In this document: one piece after another, positions 8,843-17,524 of the stretch
How the letters are laid out: the number at the start of each line of letters is the position of its first letter
Position numbering within the stretch: the stretch's first letter is position 1
Assembly (NCBI GenBank): GCA_039805725.1
Contig: JBDLTT010000065.1
Coordinates: forward strand, 12,014 to 76,013
Source: Fluviibacter sp039805725
GTDB taxonomy: Bacteria > Pseudomonadota > Gammaproteobacteria > Burkholderiales > Rhodocyclaceae
Reading direction: 5' to 3'
DNA: 64,000 nt
The notes under the pieces: generated by a model
Told to the model about the DNA's origin: nothing
What the model saw: the letters and a program-made list of their open reading frames with translations, nothing else
Database searches by the model: none
Translations under genes and position numbers: made by a program

Positions 8843-10201
8843 ATGCAACGCACTCTGCCACAACCATTAGCGCCGCTCGCGCCCACCCTATTTGACCCGT
8901 CGCCCTTCGTGAAGCGTCGTGCGGCGTTGCTGCATCAGATGCACAAGCAAGGCCGTGGTGTCGCCATTATTCCCACCAGTACCGAAACGCTTCGTAACCG
9001 CGACACACACCACCCGTTCCGCTTCGATAGCAACTTCTGGTACCTGACTGGTTTTGAGGAGCCTGATGCGGTGCTGGTGTTGCTGGTGTCCGATACCCCA
9101 CAAAGCCTGCTGTTCTGTCGCGAAAAGAATATTGAGCGCGAACTCTGGGAAGGCTTTCGGTTCGGCCCGGATGCTGCGCGCGAACAGTTCGCGTTCGATG
9201 GCGCTTTCCCCCTTGAGTCGCTTGACAAGGTGGTCAGCGAACACCTGACCGGCGCGCGCACACTCTGGCACAGCGTTGGCATCGATACCGAGTGGGATGC
9301 CCGTATCGGCCGCTGGCTGGAACATGCGCGCAGCCAGGCGCGCGCTGGCAAACAACCACCGACGATGATTGCCGATTGGCGCGCGCTGGTCGAGCCGATG
9401 CGTCGCCACAAAGATGCGCACGAACTCAGGCTCATGCAACGTGCAGCGGACATCGCTGCCAACGCCCACGGTCGTGCTATGCGCGCCTGTCTGCCTGGCG
9501 TCTACGAATACCAACTGGATGCCGAACTCCAGTATGCGTTTCTGCACGCAGGCGGTCATCCGCCGTCGTACCCATCGATCATTGCCGGCGGCGCCAACGC
9601 CTGTGTACTGCACTACACGGCCAACAACCAGCCTCTGCGCGACGGCGATCTGGTTCTCATCGATGCCGGCTGCGAGGTTAGCGGATACGCGTCCGACATC
9701 ACCCGCACCTTTCCGGTGAATGGTCGCTTCAATGCTGCACAACGTGATCTTTACGAAATCACCCTGGCAGCCCAGATCGCTGCGATTAACATGGCCAAAC
9801 CCGGGGTTACATTTCATGCTCCCCATGATGCGGCACTCCGTGTCCTGATCCAGGGCATGATTGACCTGAAGCTTTGTCAGGGCAGCGTTGATAGCGTCAT
9901 CGAATCGGGTGATTACCGCCGTTACTACATGCACCGCACGAGCCACTGGCTTGGGCTGGATGTCCATGACGCCGGTCCGTATCACGAAGATGACGAGTGG
10001 GTTCGCCTGCAGGCTGGCATGACGCTGACGATCGAGCCCGGTTTTTATGTTCGTGCCGCTGATGACATCCCTGCAGCCTTTCACGATATCGGTATCCGCA
10101 TCGAAGACGATGTTGTCATTACGGAGACGGGTTGCCTTGTCATGACCGCCGACGCCCCCAAAGCCATCGACGCCATTGAACAATGGATGGTAGCCAGCTA
10201 A
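8843..10201 (+). CDS. pepP: Xaa-Pro aminopeptidase
   Basis: Aminopeptidase P removes N-terminal residues that precede proline, using a dinuclear Mn/Zn centre in a pita-bread fold. The 452-residue protein has an N-terminal AMP_N domain (about 15-150) and the catalytic domain. Metal ligands are seen as the Asp of LIDAG, the Asp of ASDITRTFP, the His of HRTSHWLG, the Glu of TIEPGFYV and the Glu of IRIEDD. The ATG at 8843 follows an in-frame GTG, so the start could be one codon earlier. The stop overlaps the ubiH start (TAATG). Confidence 0.95.
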   Translation: MQRTLPQPLAPLAPTLFDPSPFVKRRAALLHQMHKQGRGVAIIPTSTETLRNRDTHHPFRFDSNFWYLTGFEEPDAVLVLLVSDTPQSLLFCREKNIERELWEGFRFGPDAAREQFAFDGAFPLESLDKVVSEHLTGARTLWHSVGIDTEWDARIGRWLEHARSQARAGKQPPTMIADWRALVEPMRRHKDAHELRLMQRAADIAANAHGRAMRACLPGVYEYQLDAELQYAFLHAGGHPPSYPSIIAGGANACVLHYTANNQPLRDGDLVLIDAGCEVSGYASDITRTFPVNGRFNAAQRDLYEITLAAQIAAINMAKPGVTFHAPHDAALRVLIQGMIDLKLCQGSVDSVIESGDYRRYYMHRTSHWLGLDVHDAGPYHEDDEWVRLQAGMTLTIEPGFYVRAADDIPAAFHDIGIRIEDDVVITETGCLVMTADAPKAIDAIEQWMVAS

Positions 10202-11424
10202 TGCCTCCGGTGCGCGAGTTCGATATCGTCATCCTTGGCGCCGGCCCCGTCGGCACCACGCTCGCCCTGTTACTCGCCGGTAGCCGACATCGTGTGCTTT
10301 TGGTCGAGCAACGTGACTTCACCACGGGCTTCCAAGATCCGCGCGCCCTGGCGCTGTCAGAGGGTGCACGCCAATTGCTTGACCCGAACGGCGCCTGGCC
10401 AAAACCGAGCGGCAACGGCGATGGCCGCTGCACGCCGATCGAAACGATTCATATTTCCCAAGCGGGCGGCTTCGGTCGCACGCTGATTGACCGGCAGGAT
10501 TATGGTATTCCGGCACTTGGGTATGTCGTGCGCTACGGCGCGCTGGTTGAAAGCTTGCACCAGGCGCTGGGCAAAGCCATCCAGCGCCACCATGAACAAC
10601 TAGTCTGTGTTGAAAAAACGACAGCGCGTGTCAGCGACGTTACCGATCAGCCCCATAACCCGGCCGGTTTCTGGCGCGACGTGGAATTGACCAGCGATGG
10701 CAAAACCCAGACGGTTCGCACACGTCTCATCGTGCATGCCGAAGGTACGCCGCCAGACCACAGCCAGGGTGTGATCGCCCGCGGTTATGGTCAACGCGCC
10801 ATGATTTTTGAAGCGGGTCTGGCGCAAAGTCATGGCCAACGTGCCTGGGAACGTTTCACGCCGCACGGCCCATTGGCCTTACTACCGGTGGATGGCATAG
10901 GAGGCAAACGGGTCTCGGTGGTCTACACCGTGTCCGAGCAGGATGCCGAGCCATTGCTGGCGCTCAACGACGACGCCATTCTGGAACAAATTCAGCAAGC
11001 CATTGGCCCACAAGTGACATTTACCGATATCGGCCCACGTGCCAGCTTTCCGCTCAAGCTGCGTTTGAGACAACCGGCTGTCGAACACCGTGAACTGTGG
11101 ATCGGCAATGCCGCGCAAACCTTGCACCCGGTCTCCGGACAAGGCTTCAACCTCGGCTTACGCGATGCGGCCATGCTGGCTCAGGCGTTGCGCCTGACGC
11201 TCGATCCGGGCAGCGCGCTCGTATTACATCGGTATGCCCGATCGCGCCAAGTGGATCGTTGGGGCGCCGCTGGCTTTACCGATAGCATCGTCCGGACCTT
11301 TTCAACCCCGTTCCCAATCTTGAATGCGGTTCGGGGGATCGCGCTCAGCGCACTCGACATCATCGGCCCACTGCGTCACTTTGTCGCCCGCCGCATGATC
11401 TGGGGCGCCCGCGCCTGGCCCTGA
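10201..11424 (+). CDS. ubiH: FAD-dependent ubiquinone-biosynthesis hydroxylase (UbiH type)
   Basis: This flavoprotein monooxygenase probably hydroxylates the aromatic ring in ubiquinone synthesis. It has the N-terminal Rossmann motif ILGAGPVGTTLALLLAG and the second FAD motif with GQGFNLGLRDA near residue 320. The ATG at 10201 overlaps the pepP stop as TAATG. An in-frame ATG 18 bases upstream lies inside pepP and is less likely. The pepP-ubiH pairing is conserved in proteobacteria. UbiH is chosen on context, and UbiF or UbiI relatives cannot be excluded from sequence alone. Confidence 0.85.
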   Translation: MPPVREFDIVILGAGPVGTTLALLLAGSRHRVLLVEQRDFTTGFQDPRALALSEGARQLLDPNGAWPKPSGNGDGRCTPIETIHISQAGGFGRTLIDRQDYGIPALGYVVRYGALVESLHQALGKAIQRHHEQLVCVEKTTARVSDVTDQPHNPAGFWRDVELTSDGKTQTVRTRLIVHAEGTPPDHSQGVIARGYGQRAMIFEAGLAQSHGQRAWERFTPHGPLALLPVDGIGGKRVSVVYTVSEQDAEPLLALNDDAILEQIQQAIGPQVTFTDIGPRASFPLKLRLRQPAVEHRELWIGNAAQTLHPVSGQGFNLGLRDAAMLAQALRLTLDPGSALVLHRYARSRQVDRWGAAGFTDSIVRTFSTPFPILNAVRGIALSALDIIGPLRHFVARRMIWGARAWP

Positions 11425-11512
11425 TTCACCACGCCACCCCCGGCAAATCTGCCGTCCCCTCAGGGCGCGCACGGCTCTGACTAAAAATTAGGCAAAAAAG
11501 CGGTTTTCCCTT

Positions 11513-11518
11513 TATAAT
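11513..11518 (+). promoter_or_regulatory. Candidate -10 box for dusB-fis
   Basis: A perfect TATAAT lies 39 bases before the dusB ATG in an A/T-rich stretch after the GC-rich end of ubiH. The -35 region is poor (AGGCAA at 17-base spacing). dusB-fis operons are often strongly growth-regulated from a promoter here, but that regulation is inferred, not seen. Confidence 0.5.
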
Positions 11519-11556
11519 CCAAGGCTTTCTTTCTGCCGCTGCCTGATCGACGCGTT

Positions 11557-12597
11557 ATGGAATTTGTTGGTTTCAATCTCCGGAACAATCTGTTCGTTGC
11601 CCCGATGGCGGGCGTAACGGATCGCCCGTTTCGTCAGCTTTGCAAAAAGCTCGGCGCAGGACTGGCCGTATCGGAGATGGTCACTTCGAATTCCCTGCTC
11701 TATGGCAGCGCCAAGACGCAACGTCGCGCCAACCACGATGGCGAGGTTTCGCCAATCTCCGTGCAGATTGCTGGTGCCGATCCGGCCATGATGGCCGAAG
11801 CGGCCAAGCACAATGCCGACCGTGGCGCACAAATCATCGACATCAATATGGGCTGCCCGGCCAAGAAGGTCTGCAATGTGATGGCCGGCTCGGCCCTGCT
11901 GCAACATGAAAACCTGGTCGCCAAAATTCTGACTGCCGTTGTCAATGCGGTACCCGACACCCCAGTCACACTGAAAATTCGAACCGGCTGGAACATCGAC
12001 AACAAAAATGCGCCGAACATTTTGCGTATCGCCGAAGAGAGCGGTATTCGCGCGCTGGCCATCCATGGCCGGACGCGTTGCCAGCAATATCGGGGCGAAG
12101 CCGAGTTCGACACCATTGCTGCAGTCAAAGCTGCGGCCCGTATCCCCGTGATCGCCAACGGCGACATCACCACACCGGAAAAAGCCAAGGCCGTTCTGGA
12201 AAAAACCGGTGCCGATGGCGTGATGATCGGCCGCGCGGCCCAGGGGCGCCCCTGGATCTTCCGCGAAATCGAACACTACCTGGCCACCGGCGAGAAATTG
12301 CCACCGCCTGCTGTTTCCGAAATTCAAACCATCCTGCTCGAGCACCTGGAAGACCTTTATGGTTTCTACGGCACAGAGACAGGTGTGCGCGTCGCCCGCA
12401 AACATATCTCCTGGTACACAAAAGGATTGAGCGGTTCAGCCGCCTTTCGCCATCAGATGAACCGCCTCGACAGCGTTGCCGAACAACGTGCCGTGGTGGA
12501 TGACTTTTTCCGTGCCCTGGCGCAGCGCCATGCGCATCTGGTTTACGACAGCACCGGTGAGCACCTCGCCACAGACGCCGAGGAGCTTGCCGCATGA
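11557..12597 (+). CDS. dusB: tRNA-dihydrouridine synthase B
   Basis: DusB is an FMN/NADPH enzyme that reduces specific uridines in the tRNA D-loop. The 346-residue protein begins with the FMN-binding APMAGVTDRPFR and has the catalytic-Cys region DINMGCPAKKVCN. It continues with HGRTRCQQY, VIANGDI and GVMIGRAAQGRPW, which form the phosphate-binding end of the TIM barrel, and finishes with a helical domain. It overlaps fis by 4 bases (ATGA), the classic dusB-fis arrangement. Confidence 0.96.
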   Translation: MEFVGFNLRNNLFVAPMAGVTDRPFRQLCKKLGAGLAVSEMVTSNSLLYGSAKTQRRANHDGEVSPISVQIAGADPAMMAEAAKHNADRGAQIIDINMGCPAKKVCNVMAGSALLQHENLVAKILTAVVNAVPDTPVTLKIRTGWNIDNKNAPNILRIAEESGIRALAIHGRTRCQQYRGEAEFDTIAAVKAAARIPVIANGDITTPEKAKAVLEKTGADGVMIGRAAQGRPWIFREIEHYLATGEKLPPPAVSEIQTILLEHLEDLYGFYGTETGVRVARKHISWYTKGLSGSAAFRHQMNRLDSVAEQRAVVDDFFRALAQRHAHLVYDSTGEHLATDAEELAA

Positions 12598-12836
12598 GCA
12601 CCCAACCACCCTCGCCTCTGGCTCAGGCCGTGACTACGGCACTGGAAAAGTACTTCACCGAACTTAACGGTGAAGCTGCGAGCAATGTGTACGACATGGT
12701 CATTAGCTGCGTTGAAAAACCGCTCCTGCAGGTCGTGATGATGCAAGCCAAAAACAATCAGACGGTGGCCGCCCAGATTCTCGGCATTAATCGCAATACG
12801 CTTCGCAAGAAGCTTGGTGATCATGGATTACTCTAA
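12594..12836 (+). CDS. fis: Fis-family DNA-binding protein
   Basis: Fis is a small nucleoid-associated protein that bends DNA and activates rRNA and other growth-linked promoters. The 80-residue protein ends with the helix-turn-helix NQTVAAQILGINRNTLRKKL, which is nearly identical across proteobacterial Fis proteins. The N-terminal part is more divergent, as is usual outside enterobacteria. Translational coupling to dusB by a 4-base overlap supports a shared transcript. Confidence 0.95.
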   Translation: MSTQPPSPLAQAVTTALEKYFTELNGEAASNVYDMVISCVEKPLLQVVMMQAKNNQTVAAQILGINRNTLRKKLGDHGLL

Positions 12837-12885
12837 AAATTCATCGACTGATTTCCCCCACGACTTCACCACTCTCTGATCCATT

Positions 12886-14490
12886 ATGAAAATCCGTCAG
12901 GCACTGCTCTCCGTTTCCGATAAAACCGGCGTTCTCGAATTTGCCAAGGCACTTGATGCGCAAGGCGTTGCCCTGCTGTCGACGGGTGGCACCGCCAAGT
13001 TACTGCGCGATGCCGGCTTGAAAGTCACGGAAATCGGTGACTACACGGGTTTTCCGGAAATGCTGGACGGTCGCGTCAAGACCCTGCACCCGAAGGTACA
13101 CGGCGGCATCCTGGCGCGCCGCGATCTGCCGGCACACATGGCCACCATTGAACAACACGATATCCCGACGATCGATCTGGTTTGTGTCAATCTGTACCCC
13201 TTCCGCGAGACCGTGGCCAAAGCCGGTGTAACGCTGGAAGAGGCGATCGAAAACATTGATATTGGCGGCCCGGCGATGGTGCGTTCGTCGGCCAAGAATT
13301 ACAACGGCGTCGCCATCGTGACGGACCCCGTCGATTACGCCGTTCTGATCGAAGAAATGAACGCCAACAATGGCACACTATCGTTGACCACCCGCTTCGG
13401 TTTGGCCAAGAAGGCCTTCACCCATACCGCGCGTTATGACTCGGCGATTGCCAACTGGTTGACGGGCCTGGATGCTGGCGCGGAAAACAAACCGGCCGAG
13501 GCGGCACCCACACCGTCGATCTTCCCGAGCCATCTGCAGCTGTCATTCGATCGCGCCGAGACGCTGCGCTATGGTGAGAATCCGTTGCAACAGGCCGCGT
13601 TCTACCGTGACAGCTCGCCAACCGCTGGCGCGATCGCCAACTATACGCAGCATGGTGGTAAAGAACTGTCGTACAACAACATCGCCGATGCCGATGCCGC
13701 CTGGGAATGCGTGAAGACCTTCCGTGAACCCGCCTGCGTGATCGTCAAGCACGCCAACCCCTGTGGGGTTGCCGTGGACAGCCAGCTACTCAAGGCCTAT
13801 GACAAAGCCTTCCAGACCGACCCGACCTCGGCCTTTGGCGGCATCATCGCCTTCAACGGCACGGTGGACGTCGATGTCATCGAAGCCATGAATGAACGCA
13901 AGCACTTTGTCGAAGTGCTGATCGCGCCGGCATTCACGCCAGCCGCCATGGCACTTCTACACGCCAAGGCCAATCTGCGCGTGCTGACAGTGCCGCTGCC
14001 CGAAGGCAACACTCCGGTATATCACGCACTCGAACTCAAGCGCGTGGGCGGCGGTTTACTAGTGCAGACCCCGGACGCCTTCAATGTCCAGCCGGAAAAC
14101 CTCAAGGTTGTTACCAAGGTCCAGCCAACACCTTCACAAATCGCCGATCTGCTCTTTGCCTATCGCGTTGCAAAATTCGTCAAATCAAATGCTATAGTCT
14201 TCTGCGGGAACGGCATGACGCTCGGTGTTGGTGCCGGTCAGATGTCGCGCGTCGATTCGACCAGGATCGCCGCCATCAAGGCTGCTAACGCCAACCTGTC
14301 CCTAACCGGCAGCGTGGTGGCCTCCGATGCGTTCTTCCCCTTCCGTGACGGCGTTGATGTGCTTGCAGCCGCAGGCGCCAAAGCCGTGATCCAACCGGGT
14401 GGCTCCATGCGTGACGACGAGGTCATCGCTGCCGCCGACGAACATGGTCTGGCCATGGTTGTTACCGGTGCCCGTCATTTCCGCCACTAA
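12886..14490 (+). CDS. purH: Bifunctional AICAR formyltransferase / IMP cyclohydrolase
   Basis: PurH carries out the last two steps of IMP synthesis: formylation of AICAR with 10-formyl-THF, then ring closure. The 534-residue protein has an N-terminal MGS-like cyclohydrolase domain (LLSTGGTAKLLRDAG, DGRVKTLHPKVHGG) and a C-terminal AICARFT domain. The latter shows LRYGENPLQQAAFY, VKHANPCGVA, KSNAIVF and the terminal VTGARHFRH. It follows fis by 49 bases, and this fis-purH order is common in betaproteobacteria. Its stop overlaps an ATG that could begin pagP. Confidence 0.97.
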   Translation: MKIRQALLSVSDKTGVLEFAKALDAQGVALLSTGGTAKLLRDAGLKVTEIGDYTGFPEMLDGRVKTLHPKVHGGILARRDLPAHMATIEQHDIPTIDLVCVNLYPFRETVAKAGVTLEEAIENIDIGGPAMVRSSAKNYNGVAIVTDPVDYAVLIEEMNANNGTLSLTTRFGLAKKAFTHTARYDSAIANWLTGLDAGAENKPAEAAPTPSIFPSHLQLSFDRAETLRYGENPLQQAAFYRDSSPTAGAIANYTQHGGKELSYNNIADADAAWECVKTFREPACVIVKHANPCGVAVDSQLLKAYDKAFQTDPTSAFGGIIAFNGTVDVDVIEAMNERKHFVEVLIAPAFTPAAMALLHAKANLRVLTVPLPEGNTPVYHALELKRVGGGLLVQTPDAFNVQPENLKVVTKVQPTPSQIADLLFAYRVAKFVKSNAIVFCGNGMTLGVGAGQMSRVDSTRIAAIKAANANLSLTGSVVASDAFFPFRDGVDVLAAAGAKAVIQPGGSMRDDEVIAAADEHGLAMVVTGARHFRH

Positions 14491-14507
14491 TGTCCGAGAT
14501 ATCCACT

Positions 14508-15197
14508 ATGTCCCGCTCAAAACTGACACTCAGCCTGTTCACCGCCCTGTGTATTGTCAGCGCCCCTTTCGCGCAGGCTGCCGATGACGCTTCGAGTGTG
14601 CCGGACACTACCAGCAGTTCGGAAAGCACCCCGGCGAATGTGGTGGTCGTTGGCAACACCAATAAAAGCGCAGACAAGACCGAGACACCCGCCAGCACCG
14701 AGGGTCAGAGCTGGTATAGCAAGGCCTGGAGCACCGCCAGCAAGCATTTGTCCGACGTCTGGAACAAGGGTGATATCGAGGTCTATGTGCCGTTCTGGAG
14801 CTACCATCTTCCGTTTGCCTATTCTCCCGAGAAGCGCTCCCAATACACCGAATATCCGGCCGGTGGTGGTATCGGCAAGGGTTTCTACAACGAGAGCGGC
14901 AACTGGGAGGGTATCTACCTGATGGAGTTCCAGGACTCGCATGGCAAGCCGATGTATATGGGCGGCTATGGCTGGGTGCCGACCTGGAACCCGATTAACG
15001 AAAAATCCAGAATCGGTGTGGGCGCGACTGTCTTCATGTTCATGCGGTCGGACATCAACTACTACGCACCGACCCCCGGCATTCTGCCCATGGCGACGAT
15101 GGGTTATGGCCCGGTTGATGTGCAGGTCGCCTATATCCCCGGCGGTCAGGGTTACGGTAACGTGCTCTTCTGGTGGGCAAAATACTCATTTAAGTAA
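14508..15197 (+). CDS. pagP: Lipid A palmitoyltransferase PagP
   Basis: PagP is an outer-membrane 8-stranded barrel that moves a palmitate from phospholipid to lipid A, giving resistance to cationic peptides. The 229-residue protein has a signal peptide (MSRSKLTLSLFTALCIVSAPFAQA) and a Ser/Thr-rich linker of about 60 residues. The barrel follows, with VYVPFWSYHLPFAY (catalytic His), NWEGIYLMEFQDSHGKP (the Asp-Ser pair), GYGWVPTW, LPMATMGYGPVDVQ and YIPGG. All match the E. coli PagP pattern. An in-frame ATG at 14490 would add six residues and overlap the purH stop. The N-terminal linker makes it longer than the usual 160-190 residues. Confidence 0.9.
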   Translation: MSRSKLTLSLFTALCIVSAPFAQAADDASSVPDTTSSSESTPANVVVVGNTNKSADKTETPASTEGQSWYSKAWSTASKHLSDVWNKGDIEVYVPFWSYHLPFAYSPEKRSQYTEYPAGGGIGKGFYNESGNWEGIYLMEFQDSHGKPMYMGGYGWVPTWNPINEKSRIGVGATVFMFMRSDINYYAPTPGILPMATMGYGPVDVQVAYIPGGQGYGNVLFWWAKYSFK

Positions 15198-15248
15198 TTC
15201 TTGGCGCACAACTTGCTTTAGCAGCGAGCTTTTTAGTAGGAAAGTTTC

Positions 15249-16526
15249 ATGAAAATTCTTGTTGTCGGCTCCGGTGGTCGTGAGCATGCCCTGGCATGGA
15301 AACTGGCTCAATCTTCCGGTGTGACTAAAGTATTCGTTGCACCCGGCAATGCCGGCACGGCCCGTGAACCGGCGCTCGAGAACCTGCCGATTACTGACAT
15401 CAACGCTTTGGCCGATTTCGCCGCGCAGAATGATGTTCATCTGACCGTCGTCGGTCCTGAAGCCCCCCTGGCTGCCGGGATCGTCGACGTATTCCGCGCC
15501 CGCGGCCTGAAAATCTTCGGACCTACAAAAGCTGCCGCCCAACTGGAGAGCTCGAAAGATTTCGCCAAACGTTTCATGGCCCGCCACAACATTCCAACGG
15601 CTGGCTTCGAAACCTTTACCGATGCCGCTGCTGCCCATGACTATGTGAACCGCCGTGGCGCGCCGATCGTCATCAAAGCCGATGGTCTCGCCGCCGGCAA
15701 AGGGGTGGTGGTCGCGATGTCGATCGATGAGGCACATGCCGCGATCGATGACATGCTCTCGGGCAATAAACTCGGTAGTGCCGGTGCCCGCGTGGTGATC
15801 GAAGATTTTCTGGATGGTGAGGAAGCCAGCTTCATCGTTCTGGTCGATGGTAAGAATGTCCTACCCATGGCAACCAGCCAGGATCACAAGCGTATTGGTG
15901 ACGGTGATACCGGGCCAAATACCGGTGGCATGGGCGCGTATTCGCCGGCACCCGTCGTGACGCCGGAAGTGCACGCCAAGGTCATGCGTGAAATCATCAT
16001 GCCCACCGTACAAGGTATGGCAGCCGACGGCATTCCCTTTACCGGTTTCCTCTACGCCGGTCTGATGATCGGCAAGGACGGCTCGGTCAAGACACTGGAA
16101 TTCAACGCCCGTATGGGCGACCCGGAGACACAGCCGATCATGATGCGTCTGAAGTCTGACGCCGTAAAAATGTTTGAACATGCCATTGCCGGCACACTCG
16201 ACCAGGCAGAGACCGACTGGGATCGCCGCGTAGCGCTGGGCATTGTGCTTGCTGCACAGAACTATCCGGAAACGCCGCGCAAGGGTGACACAATTCACGG
16301 CCTGCCAACGGGTAACTCGGCGGGGGAGGATGCGCATGTATTCCATGCCGGAACGGCTGACGAAAACGGCCAGGTCGTGACAAACGGCGGGCGTGTACTG
16401 TGCGTCACGGCACTGGGCGAGAACGTCGCACAGGCCCAGAAACGCGCCCGTGACGTGGTTGACACCATCCGCTTCGAAGGTATGCAGTACCGCAAGGATA
16501 TCGGCTACCGCGCCATCAACCGCTGA
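15249..16526 (+). CDS. purD: Phosphoribosylamine-glycine ligase
   Basis: PurD joins glycine to phosphoribosylamine with ATP, the second step of purine synthesis. The 425-residue ATP-grasp protein starts with KILVVGSGGREHALAWKLAQ. It contains the ATP-binding IVIKADGLAAGKGVVVA, QDHKRIGDGDTGPNTGGMGAYSP and the metal-binding EFNARMGDPETQ. A good ribosome-binding site (AGGAAAG) precedes the ATG. The stop codon falls inside a 23-base tandem duplication shared with the hemF leader. Confidence 0.97.
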   Translation: MKILVVGSGGREHALAWKLAQSSGVTKVFVAPGNAGTAREPALENLPITDINALADFAAQNDVHLTVVGPEAPLAAGIVDVFRARGLKIFGPTKAAAQLESSKDFAKRFMARHNIPTAGFETFTDAAAAHDYVNRRGAPIVIKADGLAAGKGVVVAMSIDEAHAAIDDMLSGNKLGSAGARVVIEDFLDGEEASFIVLVDGKNVLPMATSQDHKRIGDGDTGPNTGGMGAYSPAPVVTPEVHAKVMREIIMPTVQGMAADGIPFTGFLYAGLMIGKDGSVKTLEFNARMGDPETQPIMMRLKSDAVKMFEHAIAGTLDQAETDWDRRVALGIVLAAQNYPETPRKGDTIHGLPTGNSAGEDAHVFHAGTADENGQVVTNGGRVLCVTALGENVAQAQKRARDVVDTIRFEGMQYRKDIGYRAINR

Positions 16527-16563
16527 TCAGCCCCGCCATCAACCGCTGATCAGCCCCGCCATC
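16511..16563 (+). repeat. 23-base tandem duplication at the purD-hemF junction
   Basis: Two exact 23-base copies (16511-16533 and 16534-16556; each starts CGCCATCAACC and ends GATCAGCCC) are followed by a partial third copy that runs into the hemF ATG. The first copy contains the purD stop codon. It looks like a recent slippage duplication that lengthens the spacer between purD and hemF. Confidence 0.9.
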
Positions 16564-17496
16564 ATGTCCGCGCAGCAAGGCCCGCAACGTTCTCAGATTG
16601 TTGAACGCTATTTGCGCGGTCTGCAGCAGCGTATTGTCGACGCCCTCGCAGCGGTCGATGGCCAGGCGTTCCGCCAAGACAACTGGATCCGGCCGGCCGG
16701 CGGTGGTGGTGTTTCCTGCCTGATCGAAGAGGGCGACCTCATTGAGCGTGGCGGCGTGAATTTTTCGCACGTCATGGGGGAACAACTCCCCCCCTCCGCT
16801 TCGGCGCACCGGTCCGAGCTCGCGGGACGCCCCTACGAAGCCATGGGCGTGTCGTTGGTGATGCATCCACGCAACCCCTACTGTCCAACGGCGCACATGA
16901 ATGTGCGCTATTTCGTTGCCCACCCGCCCAAACACCAGCCGGAAGCGCTGCCGGTGTTCTGGTTTGGTGGCGGCATGGACCTCACGCCATACTACGGCTT
17001 CCACGAAGACGCCGTTCATTTTCACCAGACGTGTCGCGATGCGCTGGCGCCCCATGGCGCAGATTACTACCCACGCTTCAAGGATTGGTGTGACCGCTAT
17101 TTCTTTCTCAAGCACCGCAACGAAGCCCGCGGTGTCGGGGGCGTTTTTTATGATGATCTGAATGAACCGGGTTTTGAGGCCAGCTTTGCGCTCACCCGTT
17201 CGGTAGGTGATGCTTTTATCGATGCGTACACACCAATACTCCTGCGTCGCCGCGATCTACCTTGGGGCGAACGTGAGCGGGATTTTCAGGCCTATCGCCG
17301 TGGACGCTATGTCGAATTCAATCTCGTCTACGACCGAGGAACACTTTTTGGCCTGCAATCTGGCGGACGAACCGAATCGATCCTGATGTCGATGCCACCG
17401 ATCGTTAAGTGGCGCTACGACTGGCAACCCGAGGCCGGTTCGCCCGAAGCGATGCTGTATACCGATTTTCTACCGCAGCGCAATTGGTTGGCCTAA
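16564..17496 (+). CDS. hemF: Oxygen-dependent coproporphyrinogen III oxidase
   Basis: HemF performs the O2-dependent oxidative decarboxylation of coproporphyrinogen III to protoporphyrinogen IX. The 310-residue protein shows HMNVRYF, WFGGGMDLTPYYGF, FKDWCDRYFFLKHRNE, GGVFYDDL and YVEFNLVYDRGT followed by GLQSGGRTESILMSMPP, all family signatures. The frame is open upstream, but the ATG at 16564 gives the normal N-terminus. It converges on the hemCDXY operon, so heme genes face each other here. Confidence 0.96.
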   Translation: MSAQQGPQRSQIVERYLRGLQQRIVDALAAVDGQAFRQDNWIRPAGGGGVSCLIEEGDLIERGGVNFSHVMGEQLPPSASAHRSELAGRPYEAMGVSLVMHPRNPYCPTAHMNVRYFVAHPPKHQPEALPVFWFGGGMDLTPYYGFHEDAVHFHQTCRDALAPHGADYYPRFKDWCDRYFFLKHRNEARGVGGVFYDDLNEPGFEASFALTRSVGDAFIDAYTPILLRRRDLPWGERERDFQAYRRGRYVEFNLVYDRGTLFGLQSGGRTESILMSMPPIVKWRYDWQPEAGSPEAMLYTDFLPQRNWLA

Positions 17497-17524
17497 ACCC
17501 ACAAACCGCGGGGCTCGCTGTCTT

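Noticed and set aside
8888..10183. A 431-codon open frame on the minus strand opposite pepP
   Set aside because: It is wholly antisense to a well-supported pepP with clear metal-site motifs. Its translation shows no recognisable domain, and long antisense frames are common at this GC content.
11512..12405. A 297-codon open frame on the minus strand opposite dusB
   Set aside because: Antisense shadow of a conserved gene, with no domain and no promoter or ribosome-binding site seen.
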